From positions 1 to 24,476 of the forward strand of contig CALREG010000007.1 in NCBI GenBank assembly GCA_943355135.1: 24,476 nucleotides of DNA. Reading direction: 5' to 3'. A program made the translations under genes and the position numbers. Shown here one piece after another: positions 1 to 7,192 of the stretch. How positions within the stretch are numbered: position 1 is the stretch's first letter; the number at the start of each line of letters is the position of its first letter. The notes under the pieces were generated by a model, which saw only the letters and a list, made by a program, of their open reading frames with translations, was not told where the DNA came from and ran no database searches. Origin of the DNA: Candidatus Nomurabacteria bacterium. Lineage in GTDB: Bacteria; Patescibacteriota; Minisyncoccia; Phycocordibacterales; SBAW01.

Positions 1-249
1 CGGCTTCCCAATTATACGCTCTATCCAGTTGCCAGCGCGGCCGACCCAGTAGTGCACCTTAGGATATTTGACTGTGTGCTTTTCTATCCATGCACGAAGC
101 GTCGGTGAGTAGGCCGAGAGGAGTAAAAGACCAATAATCAAAAACAGCCAACCTTGGAGTATGGGCAAGACCAACCCTGCGAGCCCGAGCAGCAGAAAGG
201 CCACGCCGAGCGTCACGACTATTACTCTTTTTATATTTCTTTTAATCAT
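1..249 (-). CDS. Small membrane protein, PGPGW-like (C-terminus off the left edge)
   Basis: An open frame on the minus strand starts at an ATG at 249 and runs off the window without a stop (83 codons visible). The protein begins MIKRNIKRVIVVTLGVAFLL, then has a hydrophobic hairpin containing GLAGLVLPILQGWLFLIIG at about residues 20-40, followed by a basic/amphipathic tail. Two closely spaced membrane helices around a G-L-V-x-P-x-x-x-G-W turn resemble the PGPGW/YbaN-type small membrane proteins, whose function is poorly known. It starts 7 bp after the stop of the upstream minus gene at 257-676, so the two are probably co-transcribed. The family assignment is by pattern only. Confidence 0.6.
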   Translation of the reverse strand, partial: MIKRNIKRVIVVTLGVAFLLLGLAGLVLPILQGWLFLIIGLLLLSAYSPTLRAWIEKHTVKYPKVHYWVGRAGNWIERIIGKP

Positions 250-256
250 ATTTCAG

Positions 257-676
257 TTATATCCCTGGACAGTTTGCTGCTGCAGTATAGCCCGAGGCGA
301 GCGCATCCGCTATTGTAACAAACCAGACTTTATTCTCCTCCTTTATGCGTGACACTCCCGAGCACGAGGGCAAGTAATATTTGGTGCCCGATTTTGAGGC
401 GACATACGCGCCCTCCCCTGCCCCAACAGGAGCTTTAGGCGCCGAGGCCACCGACTTTGTGGCTTGATATACAGCAGCGGTTTGGGTGGTGCCGTCTGGC
501 AGACGTATAACGAGGCCCGATCTTTCATCGCCCATGGCCGAGAGTCGTCCCAATCCAAAGGCCGTAAGACCTATGAGGATAAGGGTTATAGGGAGGAACC
601 ACTCTGCGACCACCCCCTTGTATTTGGCAACTATTTCTGATACTGTGTTGGGCACAACCTTAAGTATATATGGCAT
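257..676 (-). CDS. Membrane-anchored protein with Ada-like metal-binding C-terminal motif
   Basis: About 139 residues. There is one membrane helix near residues 25-47 ([20 protein letters not shown]), an Ala/Val/Thr-rich linker, and a C-terminal module of about 40 residues containing [13 protein letters not shown] and [10 protein letters not shown]. That module resembles the Ada-type zinc-binding fold (Y-x-x-x-x-C ... GY-x-x-x-x-x-C) but keeps only two of the four cysteines. Substrate and role are unknown. The start is uncertain: the ATG at 676 overlaps the divergent rpmA start at 670 by 7 bp, and a TTG lies just upstream. A GTG at 655 sits 7 nt after a TATACT box (minus 668-663) and would remove the overlap, giving a leaderless start. 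Confidence 0.65.
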   Translation of the reverse strand: MPYILKVVPNTVSEIVAKYKGVVAEWFLPITLILIGLTAFGLGRLSAMGDERSGLVIRLPDGTTQTAAVYQATKSVASAPKAPVGAGEGAYVASKSGTKYYLPSCSGVSRIKEENKVWFVTIADALASGYTAAANCPGI

Positions 677-948
677 CAAAAAAGGCAGGCGGAACAGCTA
701 AAAACCTCACCGACTCAAACGCGAAATACCTCGGCGTTAAGCTCTTTGCCGGTGAGATCGCCAAGGAGGGCGCCATCATCGTACGTCAGCGCGGCCATAG
801 AATGGTCCCCGGCCGCAACGTAGGCTCAGGCAAGGATCACACCCTTTTTGCACTCAAGACCGGCGTGGTCAACTTTCGCAATGTACGCAAAATAAGCTTT
901 ACCGGCCGCACCAAGGTCCACTCCGAGGTCAACGTAGTCGTTAAATAA
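670..948 (+). CDS. rpmA: Large ribosomal subunit protein bL27
   Basis: A 92-residue protein with the bL27 signature: [12 protein letters not shown] at the N-terminus, then [15 protein letters not shown], and [17 protein letters not shown] in the middle. bL27 sits at the peptidyl-transferase centre, where its N-terminal tail contacts tRNA. The Met-Ala-x-Lys-Lys start is the mature form, with no cleavable N-terminal extension as in Firmicutes. Length is normal. In most bacteria rpmA follows rplU directly; here rplU is about 8.6 kb away on the other strand. No Shine-Dalgarno is visible. An intrinsic terminator follows immediately. Confidence 0.97.
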   Translation: MASKKAGGTAKNLTDSNAKYLGVKLFAGEIAKEGAIIVRQRGHRMVPGRNVGSGKDHTLFALKTGVVNFRNVRKISFTGRTKVHSEVNVVVK

Positions 949-952
949 TTTA

Positions 953-979
953 AAACCCCGCCTCTGGCGGGTTTTTTGT
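953..979 (+). terminator. Intrinsic terminator after rpmA
   Basis: The stem CCCGCC (957-962) and GGCGGG (966-971) closes a TCT loop and is followed by six T residues (972-977). It lies 5 nt after the rpmA stop codon. Confidence 0.9.
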
Positions 980-1037
980 TGTGGTGCTATTGTCTGTTTG
1001 GTTACGTCCTTTTTTGGGCCAAACAGGGAGCTATCCC

Positions 1038-1676
1038 ATGAAGACGCTTGCAGCTGATGTCCGCACGGACAATCTCGCAAGTTTGGAGTCAACGCTCAAG
1101 GCCGCCGGCGCCCAGTTTTGGCCGCCGGAGGAAGTCGAGAAGCATAAAGCCAAGGAGCTCTCCAAGGCCCCCCCGGCGAGCGCGCTCTGGCCGTACTTCG
1201 AAACTCTGAGCGGCATCAACCGTACGGTGCTCTGCGAAAGTCAGACGATCATGGTGGTGAGCGGCGGGGTGACAACCGTGGCAGTCCTCATCTTCATCTT
1301 CGGCGGGCTCATCTCCCTGCTGTTCGGTTACAACTTTCTCAACCAAACCACCGGCGGCATCATGATCGTCGGCGCACTGGCTCTGGGGCTCCTTGCCATC
1401 AGCTACGGCGCCTATGAACTGTCGCACGCGCTCGGCAAAATCCACATGCGCGGGCCAGCCAAGTGGCTGACCTACCAGTACAACAACTACCATCTCTCAC
1501 TTCCTGGGCTTGTGGAGACTATCACGCGCGAAGCGCGGATGTTCCGGCCTGAAGCCGACATCAAGATCCACGCACTGATGCAGGACGACCGCATCCTCGA
1601 CCCAGTTCTCGAGATCGACGGCGTCTACTGCCTCGTGTGGAACGGCGACACCATCATCCCGCCGCCGCAGGCCTGA
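1038..1676 (+). CDS. Orphan two-TM membrane protein
   Basis: 212 residues from the ATG at 1038, chosen because GGGAG (1026-1030) lies 7 nt upstream; a longer frame from 981 has no such support. Residues 1-68 are polar and probably cytoplasmic. Helices lie at about 71-98 (IMVVSGGVTTVAVLIFIFGG) and 107-126, and a soluble domain of about 85 residues follows, ending VYCLVWNGDTIIPPPQA. I do not recognise the family. It is a single-gene unit bounded by the rpmA terminator and its own terminator. A possible extended -10 (TGCTATTGT, about 986-994) precedes it. The SD lies in a small GGGA/TCCC hairpin. Codon use (Ile as ATC/ATT without ATA, GC-rich third positions) differs from neighbouring core genes. 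Confidence 0.8.
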   Translation: MKTLAADVRTDNLASLESTLKAAGAQFWPPEEVEKHKAKELSKAPPASALWPYFETLSGINRTVLCESQTIMVVSGGVTTVAVLIFIFGGLISLLFGYNFLNQTTGGIMIVGALALGLLAISYGAYELSHALGKIHMRGPAKWLTYQYNNYHLSLPGLVETITREARMFRPEADIKIHALMQDDRILDPVLEIDGVYCLVWNGDTIIPPPQA

Positions 1677-1684
1677 AGCACAAC

Positions 1685-1710
1685 ACCGCCCCACCTTGGG
1701 GCGGTTTTTT
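1685..1710. terminator. Intrinsic terminator between convergent genes
   Basis: ACCGCCCCA (1685-1693) pairs with TTGGGGCGGT (1696-1705) and six T residues follow on the plus strand. It ends the 1038-1676 gene. It overlaps the stop of the convergent minus gene at 1709, which it may also serve. Confidence 0.85.
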
Positions 1711-2080
1711 AATACCAGCCTCCCATCGGAGCCCATCCGCCACCATTGCTCCAACCACCGTAGCCACCCCCACCCCATCCGCCGCTCCAGTTGCCCACTC
1801 CCGCAGCGTTGTTTACATAAATATTGGCTCCGTAATTGCCGTAGTTGCCATAGCCATAGCTCGGATAATTCGAGTAGCCTCCGTAGCCGTAATTGTTTCC
1901 ATATCCATACGAAGAATATTGCTGTTGTTGATAGTAATTATTTTGATACTGATTCTGATATTGGTTTTGGTACGGGTAGTACGAGTACGACGGCATGCCG
2001 CCATAGTAGTAGGCCTGTGCGGGCGCAGATACAACGAACAGTGCAACAAGCACTAGAGTCACGCCTAAAATATTTTTCAT
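1709..2080 (-). CDS. Secreted Tyr/Gly/Asn/Gln-rich low-complexity protein
   Basis: 123 residues. A clear signal peptide (MKNILGVTLVLVALFVVSAP, then AQA and Tyr) is followed by a mature part of about 100 residues made almost only of Tyr, Gly, Asn, Gln, Ser, Pro and Trp. It begins with an NQYQNQYQNNYYQQQQY tract, moves to SYGYGNNYGYGGYSNYPSYG repeats, and ends in a Gly/Trp-rich tail. There are no cysteines and very few charges. Such composition fits an extracellular or surface, self-associating (amyloid-, adhesive- or prion-like) polypeptide; that role is inferred, since low-complexity proteins cannot be assigned by homology. It lies alone between a terminator and a strong hairpin. Several plus-strand frames through it are shadows of the repetitive sequence. 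Confidence 0.8.
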   Translation of the reverse strand: MKNILGVTLVLVALFVVSAPAQAYYYGGMPSYSYYPYQNQYQNQYQNNYYQQQQYSSYGYGNNYGYGGYSNYPSYGYGNYGNYGANIYVNNAAGVGNWSGGWGGGGYGGWSNGGGWAPMGGWY

Positions 2081-2120
2081 ACCGTTTTAGTCTACCGAAA
2101 GTTGTATAAAGCCTTGATGA

Positions 2121-2157
2121 ACCCCATGAGATGGCGGCTTCGCCTATCTCACGGGGT
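2121..2157. repeat. Strong intergenic hairpin downstream of rplI
   Basis: On the minus strand ACCCCGTGAGAT pairs with ATCTCATGGGGT (12 bp including one G-U). The stem continues after one bulged A with GGCG/CGCC around an AAGC tetraloop. It begins 5 nt beyond the rplI stop. No T-tract follows, so it is not a canonical intrinsic terminator; it could stabilise the rplI 3' end or stall polymerase. Confidence 0.6.
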
Positions 2158-2162
2158 GAAGC

Positions 2163-2609
2163 TTAGACTGTCGCGACAACCACCACACCAAACTCGGCTT
2201 TGTTATTTTTGCTCGAGAGCATAGCAACATGCTCGCCCACGGTTTTAATCGGTTCAGGAAATTTGATGCACTCTTCTCCTATAGCAAGCGCGTGCTCGCC
2301 TAAAATAGCTTTGGCAACATCCTTTTCGTGCACAGCCTTAAACAAGCCACCCTTTTCGGTAGCGCGAGCAGAGATAGTCACCTTTTTGCCGCGGAGTGCC
2401 GATACTTTGTTGTCCAACTGCTCCTCTTCTTTTGCAGCCTCAGCCTGAACTTCAGCCTTTTTGGCCTCGTACTGGGCTATCTTTTCCTCGGTGGCAGCTT
2501 CGGCAAGCTTTTTAGGGAAGAGGCCGTTGATAGCGTATCCATCGGCGACATTCTTAATCTCGCCATGCATCCCCACCCCGCGCACATCTTTAAGCAGTAT
2601 TACTTTCAT
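2163..2609 (-). CDS. rplI: Large ribosomal subunit protein bL9
   Basis: 148 residues, the normal family length. It starts with [18 protein letters not shown] and has the conserved N-terminal fold ([20 protein letters not shown]), a long charged connecting helix (about residues 40-75), and a C-terminal rRNA-binding domain with [20 protein letters not shown]. bL9 binds 23S rRNA near the L1 stalk and influences frame maintenance. I use the ATG at 2609 because homology begins there; the upstream 17 codons are not bL9-like. An extended -10 (TGTTATATT, minus 2624-2616) ends 6 nt before this ATG, implying a leaderless transcript. bL9 is known to be missing from some CPR groups, so its presence helps narrow the lineage. 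Confidence 0.96.
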   Translation of the reverse strand: MKVILLKDVRGVGMHGEIKNVADGYAINGLFPKKLAEAATEEKIAQYEAKKAEVQAEAAKEEEQLDNKVSALRGKKVTISARATEKGGLFKAVHEKDVAKAILGEHALAIGEECIKFPEPIKTVGEHVAMLSSKNNKAEFGVVVVATV

Positions 2610-2615
2610 GCGAGC

Positions 2616-2624
2616 AATATAACA
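2616..2624 (-). promoter_or_regulatory. Extended -10 promoter of rplI (leaderless geometry)
   Basis: TGTTATATT on the minus strand is a TGN-TATATT extended -10. Its last base is 6 nt from the rplI ATG at 2609, which would place the transcription start at the start codon. No convincing -35 is visible. Confidence 0.5.
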
Positions 2625-2641
2625 GAGAGCAGCGTTTAAGA

Positions 2642-3895
2642 CTACTGCGTGATCAGCCACGCGACGGCGGCGTCTTTTTGCGGGTCTTTGCCTGCAGTAA
2701 ATTCTTCGGCGGTGCGTTCGACTTTTATATCAGGAGTGAGTCCCCCATCGGAGATTGAAGTGCCGTTAGGAGTGAGCCATTTGGCAATAGTGACTTTAAT
2801 TTCTGCTCCTCCGCCGAGTTCTATCAATTGCTGTACCGAACCCTTGCCGAAGGTGCGAGTGCCGACTAGTTTGGCAACACCGTTTTGAGCGAGTGCGCCT
2901 GCCAAAATTTCTGATGCCGAGGCCGAGCCTTGGTTGACCAAAATAGCCATGGTTAGTTTTTTGTTGGCAAAGACGTTGTAACCGAGCGAGCGATGTACCA
3001 CGTTGTCATGCTTGCCCTTATAATCCTCGGTCACAATAGTAGTGCCCACGGGGAGGAAGTAGCTTGCCATCTGCACCGACGACTCTAAGTAGCCGCCGGG
3101 GTTACCGCGCAGGTCGAGTATGAGTTTGGTCGAGTTGGACTCGAAGTACTGGCGCAAGGCGCCGCGAAAGAGCTCGGAGGAATTTTCAGAAAAGCTGTAG
3201 AGCTCTATCACAAAAATCCCGTCGGCACGCTTGTACGCGTTGATGATAGGAATTTTGATAGTGTCGCGCACTATTTTGATAACCAAAGGCTCTGTGGAGC
3301 CCGCGCGCTTGAGCGTCAGCGTCACGCTAGTGCCCACCTCGCCGCGGATAATCCTCACTGCAGAATCAACTGCCATCTTTTCGGAGGACTTGCCGTCTAC
3401 GGCCAACACCACGTCGCCGCTGCGTATACCCGCGCGCTCTGCCGGCGAATCTTTAAGCGGGGTCACCACCGTAAGCGAGCCGTCGCGCTCGCCCAGCTCC
3501 ATGCCCACGCCGCCGAACGCGCCTTTAATCTCCTCATTAAACGCCTTGGCCTCTACGGGGGGCAAAAAGACCGTGTACGGGTCGCCATAGCTGTCGGTCA
3601 GCCCTGCGATAGCACCGTACATGCGCTCCTGATAGGTCGGGATAGTGTTGCTGGCGTGCGTCTGTACAAAGTTGTCCTCGAGCAAGTTCCATGCCTGCCA
3701 AAACTTGGCAAAGTCAACTTCTTTCGGCTGCGCCGAGCCCACATTACCCGAAAGTGAGATGCTCGTACCAGGGATGGTAAAGGTCGCCGCGGCGGCGGTG
3801 TTGTTGAGCCGGCCAGAAATCCCCGCGTAGGCACCAAAAGAAAATGCGACGAGCACTGCCGCAACAAAGACGCCTGCCATCCACTTTGTCCTCAT
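2642..3895 (-). CDS. S41 C-terminal processing peptidase (CtpA/Prc type)
   Basis: 417 residues from ATG 3895 (a longer start at 3913 lies inside the promoter). It has an N-terminal membrane anchor/signal (about residues 5-25), and then an N-terminal helical region. The PDZ domain (residues about 125-205) contains [10 protein letters not shown] and [15 protein letters not shown]. The S41 core has [28 protein letters not shown] with the catalytic Ser (about residue 326), and [12 protein letters not shown] with the catalytic Lys (about 351). The family cleaves C-terminal tails of exported proteins outside the membrane. Substrate unknown. It diverges from corA and is followed 32 bp later by rplI, which appears to have its own promoter. 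Confidence 0.95.
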   Translation of the reverse strand: MRTKWMAGVFVAAVLVAFSFGAYAGISGRLNNTAAAATFTIPGTSISLSGNVGSAQPKEVDFAKFWQAWNLLEDNFVQTHASNTIPTYQERMYGAIAGLTDSYGDPYTVFLPPVEAKAFNEEIKGAFGGVGMELGERDGSLTVVTPLKDSPAERAGIRSGDVVLAVDGKSSEKMAVDSAVRIIRGEVGTSVTLTLKRAGSTEPLVIKIVRDTIKIPIINAYKRADGIFVIELYSFSENSSELFRGALRQYFESNSTKLILDLRGNPGGYLESSVQMASYFLPVGTTIVTEDYKGKHDNVVHRSLGYNVFANKKLTMAILVNQGSASASEILAGALAQNGVAKLVGTRTFGKGSVQQLIELGGGAEIKVTIAKWLTPNGTSISDGGLTPDIKVERTAEEFTAGKDPQKDAAVAWLITQ

Positions 3896-3903
3896 ATACA
3901 AAA

Positions 3904-3912
3904 AGTATATCA
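3904..3912 (-). promoter_or_regulatory. Extended -10 promoter of the S41 protease gene
   Basis: TGATATACT on the minus strand (TGN plus TATACT) ends 8 nt before the ATG at 3895. A start site 7 nt downstream would leave a 5' leader of about 1-2 nt. Confidence 0.55.
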
Positions 3913-3923
3913 TATTTGCACGT

Positions 3924-3929
3924 TATAAT
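3924..3929 (+). promoter_or_regulatory. -10 element of the corA-like gene (leaderless geometry)
   Basis: A perfect TATAAT ends 6 nt before the ATG at 3936, so transcription should begin at the start codon. The two divergent promoters are packed into about 40 bp. No clear -35 is seen. Confidence 0.55.
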
Positions 3930-3935
3930 AACGAC

Positions 3936-4844
3936 ATGATCACGCGCTACGCGCAGCGGAATTTATCGTGGATAGACTTGGTGGCACCCTCTGCACAAGA
4001 GGTGCGCTCGCTCATGACCGAGTTTGACCTCGACCCCGTCATCGCCCAAGAGCTCACCTCGCCCTCTGCCAAATCAAAAGTGGAGCGCCGCGGACACTTG
4101 CTCTATTTAGTACTGCACTTCCCCGCCCTGCGCGCCGCGCACTCGCGCCCCGAGCAAGAAATAGACTTCGTTATAGGGAAAGACTTTCTTATAACCACGC
4201 GCTACTCCAACATTGACCCGCTGCACTCGTTTGCAAAAGCGTTCGAGGTCAACGCGGTCTTGGGTCGGGGCAATGCCGAGCATGGCGGACACCTCTTTGT
4301 GGGCATGGTGCGCGACCTCTATCACTCGCTCATTTTAGAGTGCGACCGAATGCATGAGCATCTGGACAACATCGAGGACAAAATATTTTCCAACCGCGAG
4401 CGCGAGATGGTGACCCAAATCAGTATGGTCGGTCGGATGATACACGACTTCCGCCGGACCCTCGAGCCGCACAAGCTGATGCTCGAGTCACTCGAGCCGC
4501 ACGGTGAGCGCATCTTCGGACAAGGCTTCTCCTATCATGTGCGGACACTCATCGGCGAGTACGAGCGCGTGCGCCACACACTCGAGCACTTGCAGGAGTG
4601 GCTCCAAGAGCTGCGCGAGACCAACAACTCGCTCCTCAACACCAAGCAGAACGAGATTATGAAGAATCTCACGATTATGGCGTTTATGACCTTCCCCCTC
4701 TCGTTGTTGGTGGGCATCTTGGCCATAGACACCAAGCACAACCCGATTGTCGGGATAGAGTATGACTTTTGGATAATATTGGGTATTCTGGGCCTTGCAG
4801 CCCTACTTTTCTTCGTATTCTTTAAACATAAAAAATGGCTGTAA
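3936..4844 (+). CDS. CorA-family divalent cation transporter homologue lacking the GMN motif
   Basis: 302 residues with CorA architecture: a cytoplasmic alpha/beta domain (about 1-120, including DFVIGKDFLITTRY), a long helical stalk (about 125-240, DLYHSLILECDRMHEHLDNI), then two C-terminal helices (about 245-264 and 278-296) and a basic C-terminus KHKKWL. Family members form pentameric Mg2+ (or Co2+/Ni2+/Zn2+) channels. The loop after TM1, normally YGMN and essential for selectivity in characterised CorA proteins, reads GILAIDTKHNP here, with A-I-D at about 263-265 in place of G-M-N. Transport specificity therefore cannot be assumed. It is followed 3 bp later by cysS, so the two are probably one operon. 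Confidence 0.88.
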   Translation: MITRYAQRNLSWIDLVAPSAQEVRSLMTEFDLDPVIAQELTSPSAKSKVERRGHLLYLVLHFPALRAAHSRPEQEIDFVIGKDFLITTRYSNIDPLHSFAKAFEVNAVLGRGNAEHGGHLFVGMVRDLYHSLILECDRMHEHLDNIEDKIFSNREREMVTQISMVGRMIHDFRRTLEPHKLMLESLEPHGERIFGQGFSYHVRTLIGEYERVRHTLEHLQEWLQELRETNNSLLNTKQNEIMKNLTIMAFMTFPLSLLVGILAIDTKHNPIVGIEYDFWIILGILGLAALLFFVFFKHKKWL

Positions 4845-4847
4845 CCG

Positions 4848-6266
4848 ATGTCATTTCTTTCTTTCCTTTTTGAAGCAAAAAAACCTGATCTCACTCCTTT
4901 GCGCCTGCGTAATACGCTTTCCGGCGAGCTAGAGAAGTTTGAGCCTTTAAACGGAGCTGTCCGGATGTACAACTGCGGGCCGACGGTGTATGACCGCCAG
5001 CACATCGGCAACCTGCGGGGTGCCATACTCGCCAACACGCTCAGGCGCACGCTCGAGGTATGGGGCTACAAAGTCTCACACGTCAGCAACATCACCGATG
5101 TGGGACACCTTGTTTCGGATGCCGACGAAGGTGAGGACAAACTTGAGGCAGCTGCCAAAAAAATGGGCAAGCACACGCAGGAAATCGCCGAAGAAATTAC
5201 GGCCCTGTATTTTGCCGATCTTGATGCGTTGGGAGTAGACCGCAAAAAAATGCAATTCCCCCGTGCAACGCAATACATCGACGAGCAGCTGGCCTTGGTT
5301 AAGACTCTTTTACAAAAAGGCTACGCGTACCAAATCGCCGACGGCATCTATTTTGATACGGCCAAGTTCCCCTCATACGGCAAGCTCGGCGGCCTCAACT
5401 TAAGCGGACAGCAGGTCGGTGCCCGCGTGGAAGAAAATACAGAGAAAAAGAATCCCCACGATTTTGCACTCTGGAAGTTCAGTAAAGCCGATGAAAAGCG
5501 CGAGCAGGAGTGGAAGTCGCCATGGGGAGTGGGCTTCCCCGGCTGGCACCTCGAGTGCACCGCAATGATTTTTAAATTGCTAGGCAAGCAAATCGACATC
5601 CACATCGGCGGCGAGGATTTGGCACCCATCCATCACAACAACGAAATCGCGCAGGCCGAGGCTGCGACCGGTAAGACCTTTGTGCAGTACTGGCTCCACA
5701 ATGCGTTTATTACTATCGAGGGCAAGAAAATTTCTAAGTCGCTCGGCAATACTATCTACCTGACCCAGCTTGCTGACCGTGGGCTCTCGCCACGCTCGTT
5801 GCGGTATTTGTACTTGACTGCGCATTACCGAACCCCGATGAACTTTACGTGGGGTGCGGTTGAGGGTGCTGACGCCGCGCTGAAGCGCCTGACCCGCACC
5901 TATTTAGAAATGCCAAAAGGAAAAGCTGATGAGGTATTTCTGAAAGAGTTTTATGCCGCGCTAGGCAACGACCTCGACACACCTAAAGCACTCGCGCTGG
6001 TCTGGGAGCATATAAAAAATCTCAACCAAGCAACACTGGCCGAAGCTGACAAAATCCTCGGCCTTGGTCTCACCGAGGTTCGACCTCGGTGGAAAGTTGC
6101 GGTTAAAGAAGAAATACCTGCCGAAGTACAGAAGCTTGTAACTGAGCGTGAGGAGGCTCGCAAAAACAAAGACTTCGCCCGCTCCGATACCCTCCGCGCT
6201 GAGATAGAGTCAAAAGGCTACGATATAAAAGATACGTCTGAGGGTCAGATGCTTTCTAGGAAATAA
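4848..6266 (+). CDS. cysS: Cysteinyl-tRNA synthetase
   Basis: 472 residues, class I aminoacyl-tRNA synthetase that charges tRNA-Cys. It has the HIGH-type motif HIGN (52-55) right after YNCGPTVYDRQ, and the zinc site Cys43, Cys237 (GWHLECTAM), His262 and Glu266. The spacing matches the E. coli enzyme exactly (25 and 4 residues between the last three). The KMSKS motif is KISKS at 294-298. The C-terminal helical region includes the typical REEARKNKDFARSDTLRAEI. Complete and normal in length. It lies 3 bp behind the corA-like gene with no SD of its own, consistent with translational coupling. Confidence 0.98.
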   Translation: MSFLSFLFEAKKPDLTPLRLRNTLSGELEKFEPLNGAVRMYNCGPTVYDRQHIGNLRGAILANTLRRTLEVWGYKVSHVSNITDVGHLVSDADEGEDKLEAAAKKMGKHTQEIAEEITALYFADLDALGVDRKKMQFPRATQYIDEQLALVKTLLQKGYAYQIADGIYFDTAKFPSYGKLGGLNLSGQQVGARVEENTEKKNPHDFALWKFSKADEKREQEWKSPWGVGFPGWHLECTAMIFKLLGKQIDIHIGGEDLAPIHHNNEIAQAEAATGKTFVQYWLHNAFITIEGKKISKSLGNTIYLTQLADRGLSPRSLRYLYLTAHYRTPMNFTWGAVEGADAALKRLTRTYLEMPKGKADEVFLKEFYAALGNDLDTPKALALVWEHIKNLNQATLAEADKILGLGLTEVRPRWKVAVKEEIPAEVQKLVTEREEARKNKDFARSDTLRAEIESKGYDIKDTSEGQMLSRK

Positions 6267-6275
6267 AAAGACAAA

Positions 6276-6309
6276 AGCCACCGAAGCGGCTTTTGCCGAC
6301 TTGGTGGCT
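6276..6309 (-). terminator. Terminator of the 6318-7010 gene (shared with cysS)
   Basis: On the minus strand AGCCACC pairs with GGTGGCT around an inner CGGC-AAAA-GCCG hairpin and is followed by TTTGTCTTTTT. On the plus strand an alternative stem CAAAAGCC/GGCTTTTG (6272-6279/6289-6296) may serve cysS. Confidence 0.8.
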
Positions 6310-6317
6310 TGGTAGTT

Positions 6318-7010
6318 CTACTCGCGATCGAAGATATCGTGGACGAGTTTGCGGATGAACTCCGCAGATACGAACTTCGAACTCTTCGTGTTCGCGGCGT
6401 GACGCCGGCTGAGGAAGCCGATCGCCGTGAGGTCGTCTGCCGAGAGCTCCGCGACCCCGTAGTGACTGGAGAGCGACTCGAACTCGGCGGTGCACTCCTT
6501 GTCGGCGCCAACCTTCTTATCCTCGAACCAGTTGACCCAGACGAGGACGTTCTCCTTGCCGACCAGCAGGTCTAGATGCCGCTTGCTGTCGGCGACACAG
6601 TTGTACCACATCTGATAGAGCACATCGACGTCGCCAGTGTACACCTCAGAGAACACCAGGTGCATACCGCGCTTGTTGAACATCGAGCCGAACATCGACT
6701 TGATGTCCGTCTCATGCTCGCGCACCAGCTCGTTGATGCGAGCCTCGCTCCTGGTGAACAACCAGTTGCGAATAGCGGCAACACCGAACGCCTTGACCTC
6801 AATCTGAGCGTGGAGCGCCCAGTTCATGAGGCTGTTGGCGAAGGGCTCCTCCTTGGTCTCCGGCACCCAACCCCGATAGGAGTTGAACAGCGTCATGTAC
6901 TCGGCCGGAACCAGCGACTTTGCAGCCACGGGCGCCTTCGCCTGTTGAGCGCTCACGGTGCCTGCGATGACAGTCACTGCCAGAACGGCAGTCAGAATGG
7001 TCTTGAACAT
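6318..7010 (-). CDS. Secreted orphan protein
   Basis: 230 residues. A signal peptide (MFKTILTAVLAVTVIAGTVS, then AQQ) suggests export with cleavage after about residue 22. The mature part is mainly helical and Trp-rich (NSLMNWALHAQIEV, YQMWYNCVADSKRHLDLL, VLVWVNWFEDKK) with two cysteines (about 138 and 173) that could form a disulfide. I do not recognise a family. It has a textbook promoter, a structured leader, an SD (AGGGG 7 nt before the ATG) and its own terminator, forming an independent unit between cysS and dnaB. Over the first half of the gene that I read codon by codon, Lys is AAG and Ile is ATT/ATC, clearly unlike the flanking core genes. This suggests a different origin or strong expression selection. 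Confidence 0.8.
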   Translation of the reverse strand: MFKTILTAVLAVTVIAGTVSAQQAKAPVAAKSLVPAEYMTLFNSYRGWVPETKEEPFANSLMNWALHAQIEVKAFGVAAIRNWLFTRSEARINELVREHETDIKSMFGSMFNKRGMHLVFSEVYTGDVDVLYQMWYNCVADSKRHLDLLVGKENVLVWVNWFEDKKVGADKECTAEFESLSSHYGVAELSADDLTAIGFLSRRHAANTKSSKFVSAEFIRKLVHDIFDRE

Positions 7011-7068
7011 TGGTCTTCCCCTTGTGTTGAGAGGCCCTGTTGGCCTCCAGAACGATGAAACTGTGCAT

Positions 7069-7097
7069 AGTATATACTATAATAAGGATATTGTCAA
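7069..7097 (-). promoter_or_regulatory. Sigma70-type promoter of the 6318-7010 gene
   Basis: On the minus strand the -35 TTGACA (7097-7092) and -10 TATACT (7074-7069) are separated by 17 bp. The leader contains a GAGGCC/GGGCCTC hairpin before the SD. AGTATATACT is a small palindrome overlapping the -10. Confidence 0.85.
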
Positions 7098-7158
7098 TAC
7101 CCCCTTAGCTATCCACTCGATATCCCCCTACCCACAGCACGGCCTTCATTTTTGTGTA

Positions 7159-7186
7159 TTGTGCCGAACTCAAAGAAGAGTACTCT
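7159..7186 (+). promoter_or_regulatory. Candidate dnaB promoter, leaderless geometry
   Basis: TTGTGC (7159-7164), a 16-bp spacer and TACTCT (7181-7186). The -10 ends 6 nt before the dnaB ATG, predicting a leaderless start. A perfect palindrome AAGAGTACTCTT (7176-7187) overlaps the -10 and could be an operator. The nearby GAGG is only 1 nt from the ATG, too close to act as a normal SD. Confidence 0.4.
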
Positions 7187-7192
7187 TGAGGT

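Noticed and set aside
1637..2109. Plus-strand frames rich in Val/Ile/Arg or Ser/His opposite the Tyr-rich gene
   Set aside because: They are complementary reads of the low-complexity repeats; only the minus frame has a signal peptide and coherent composition.
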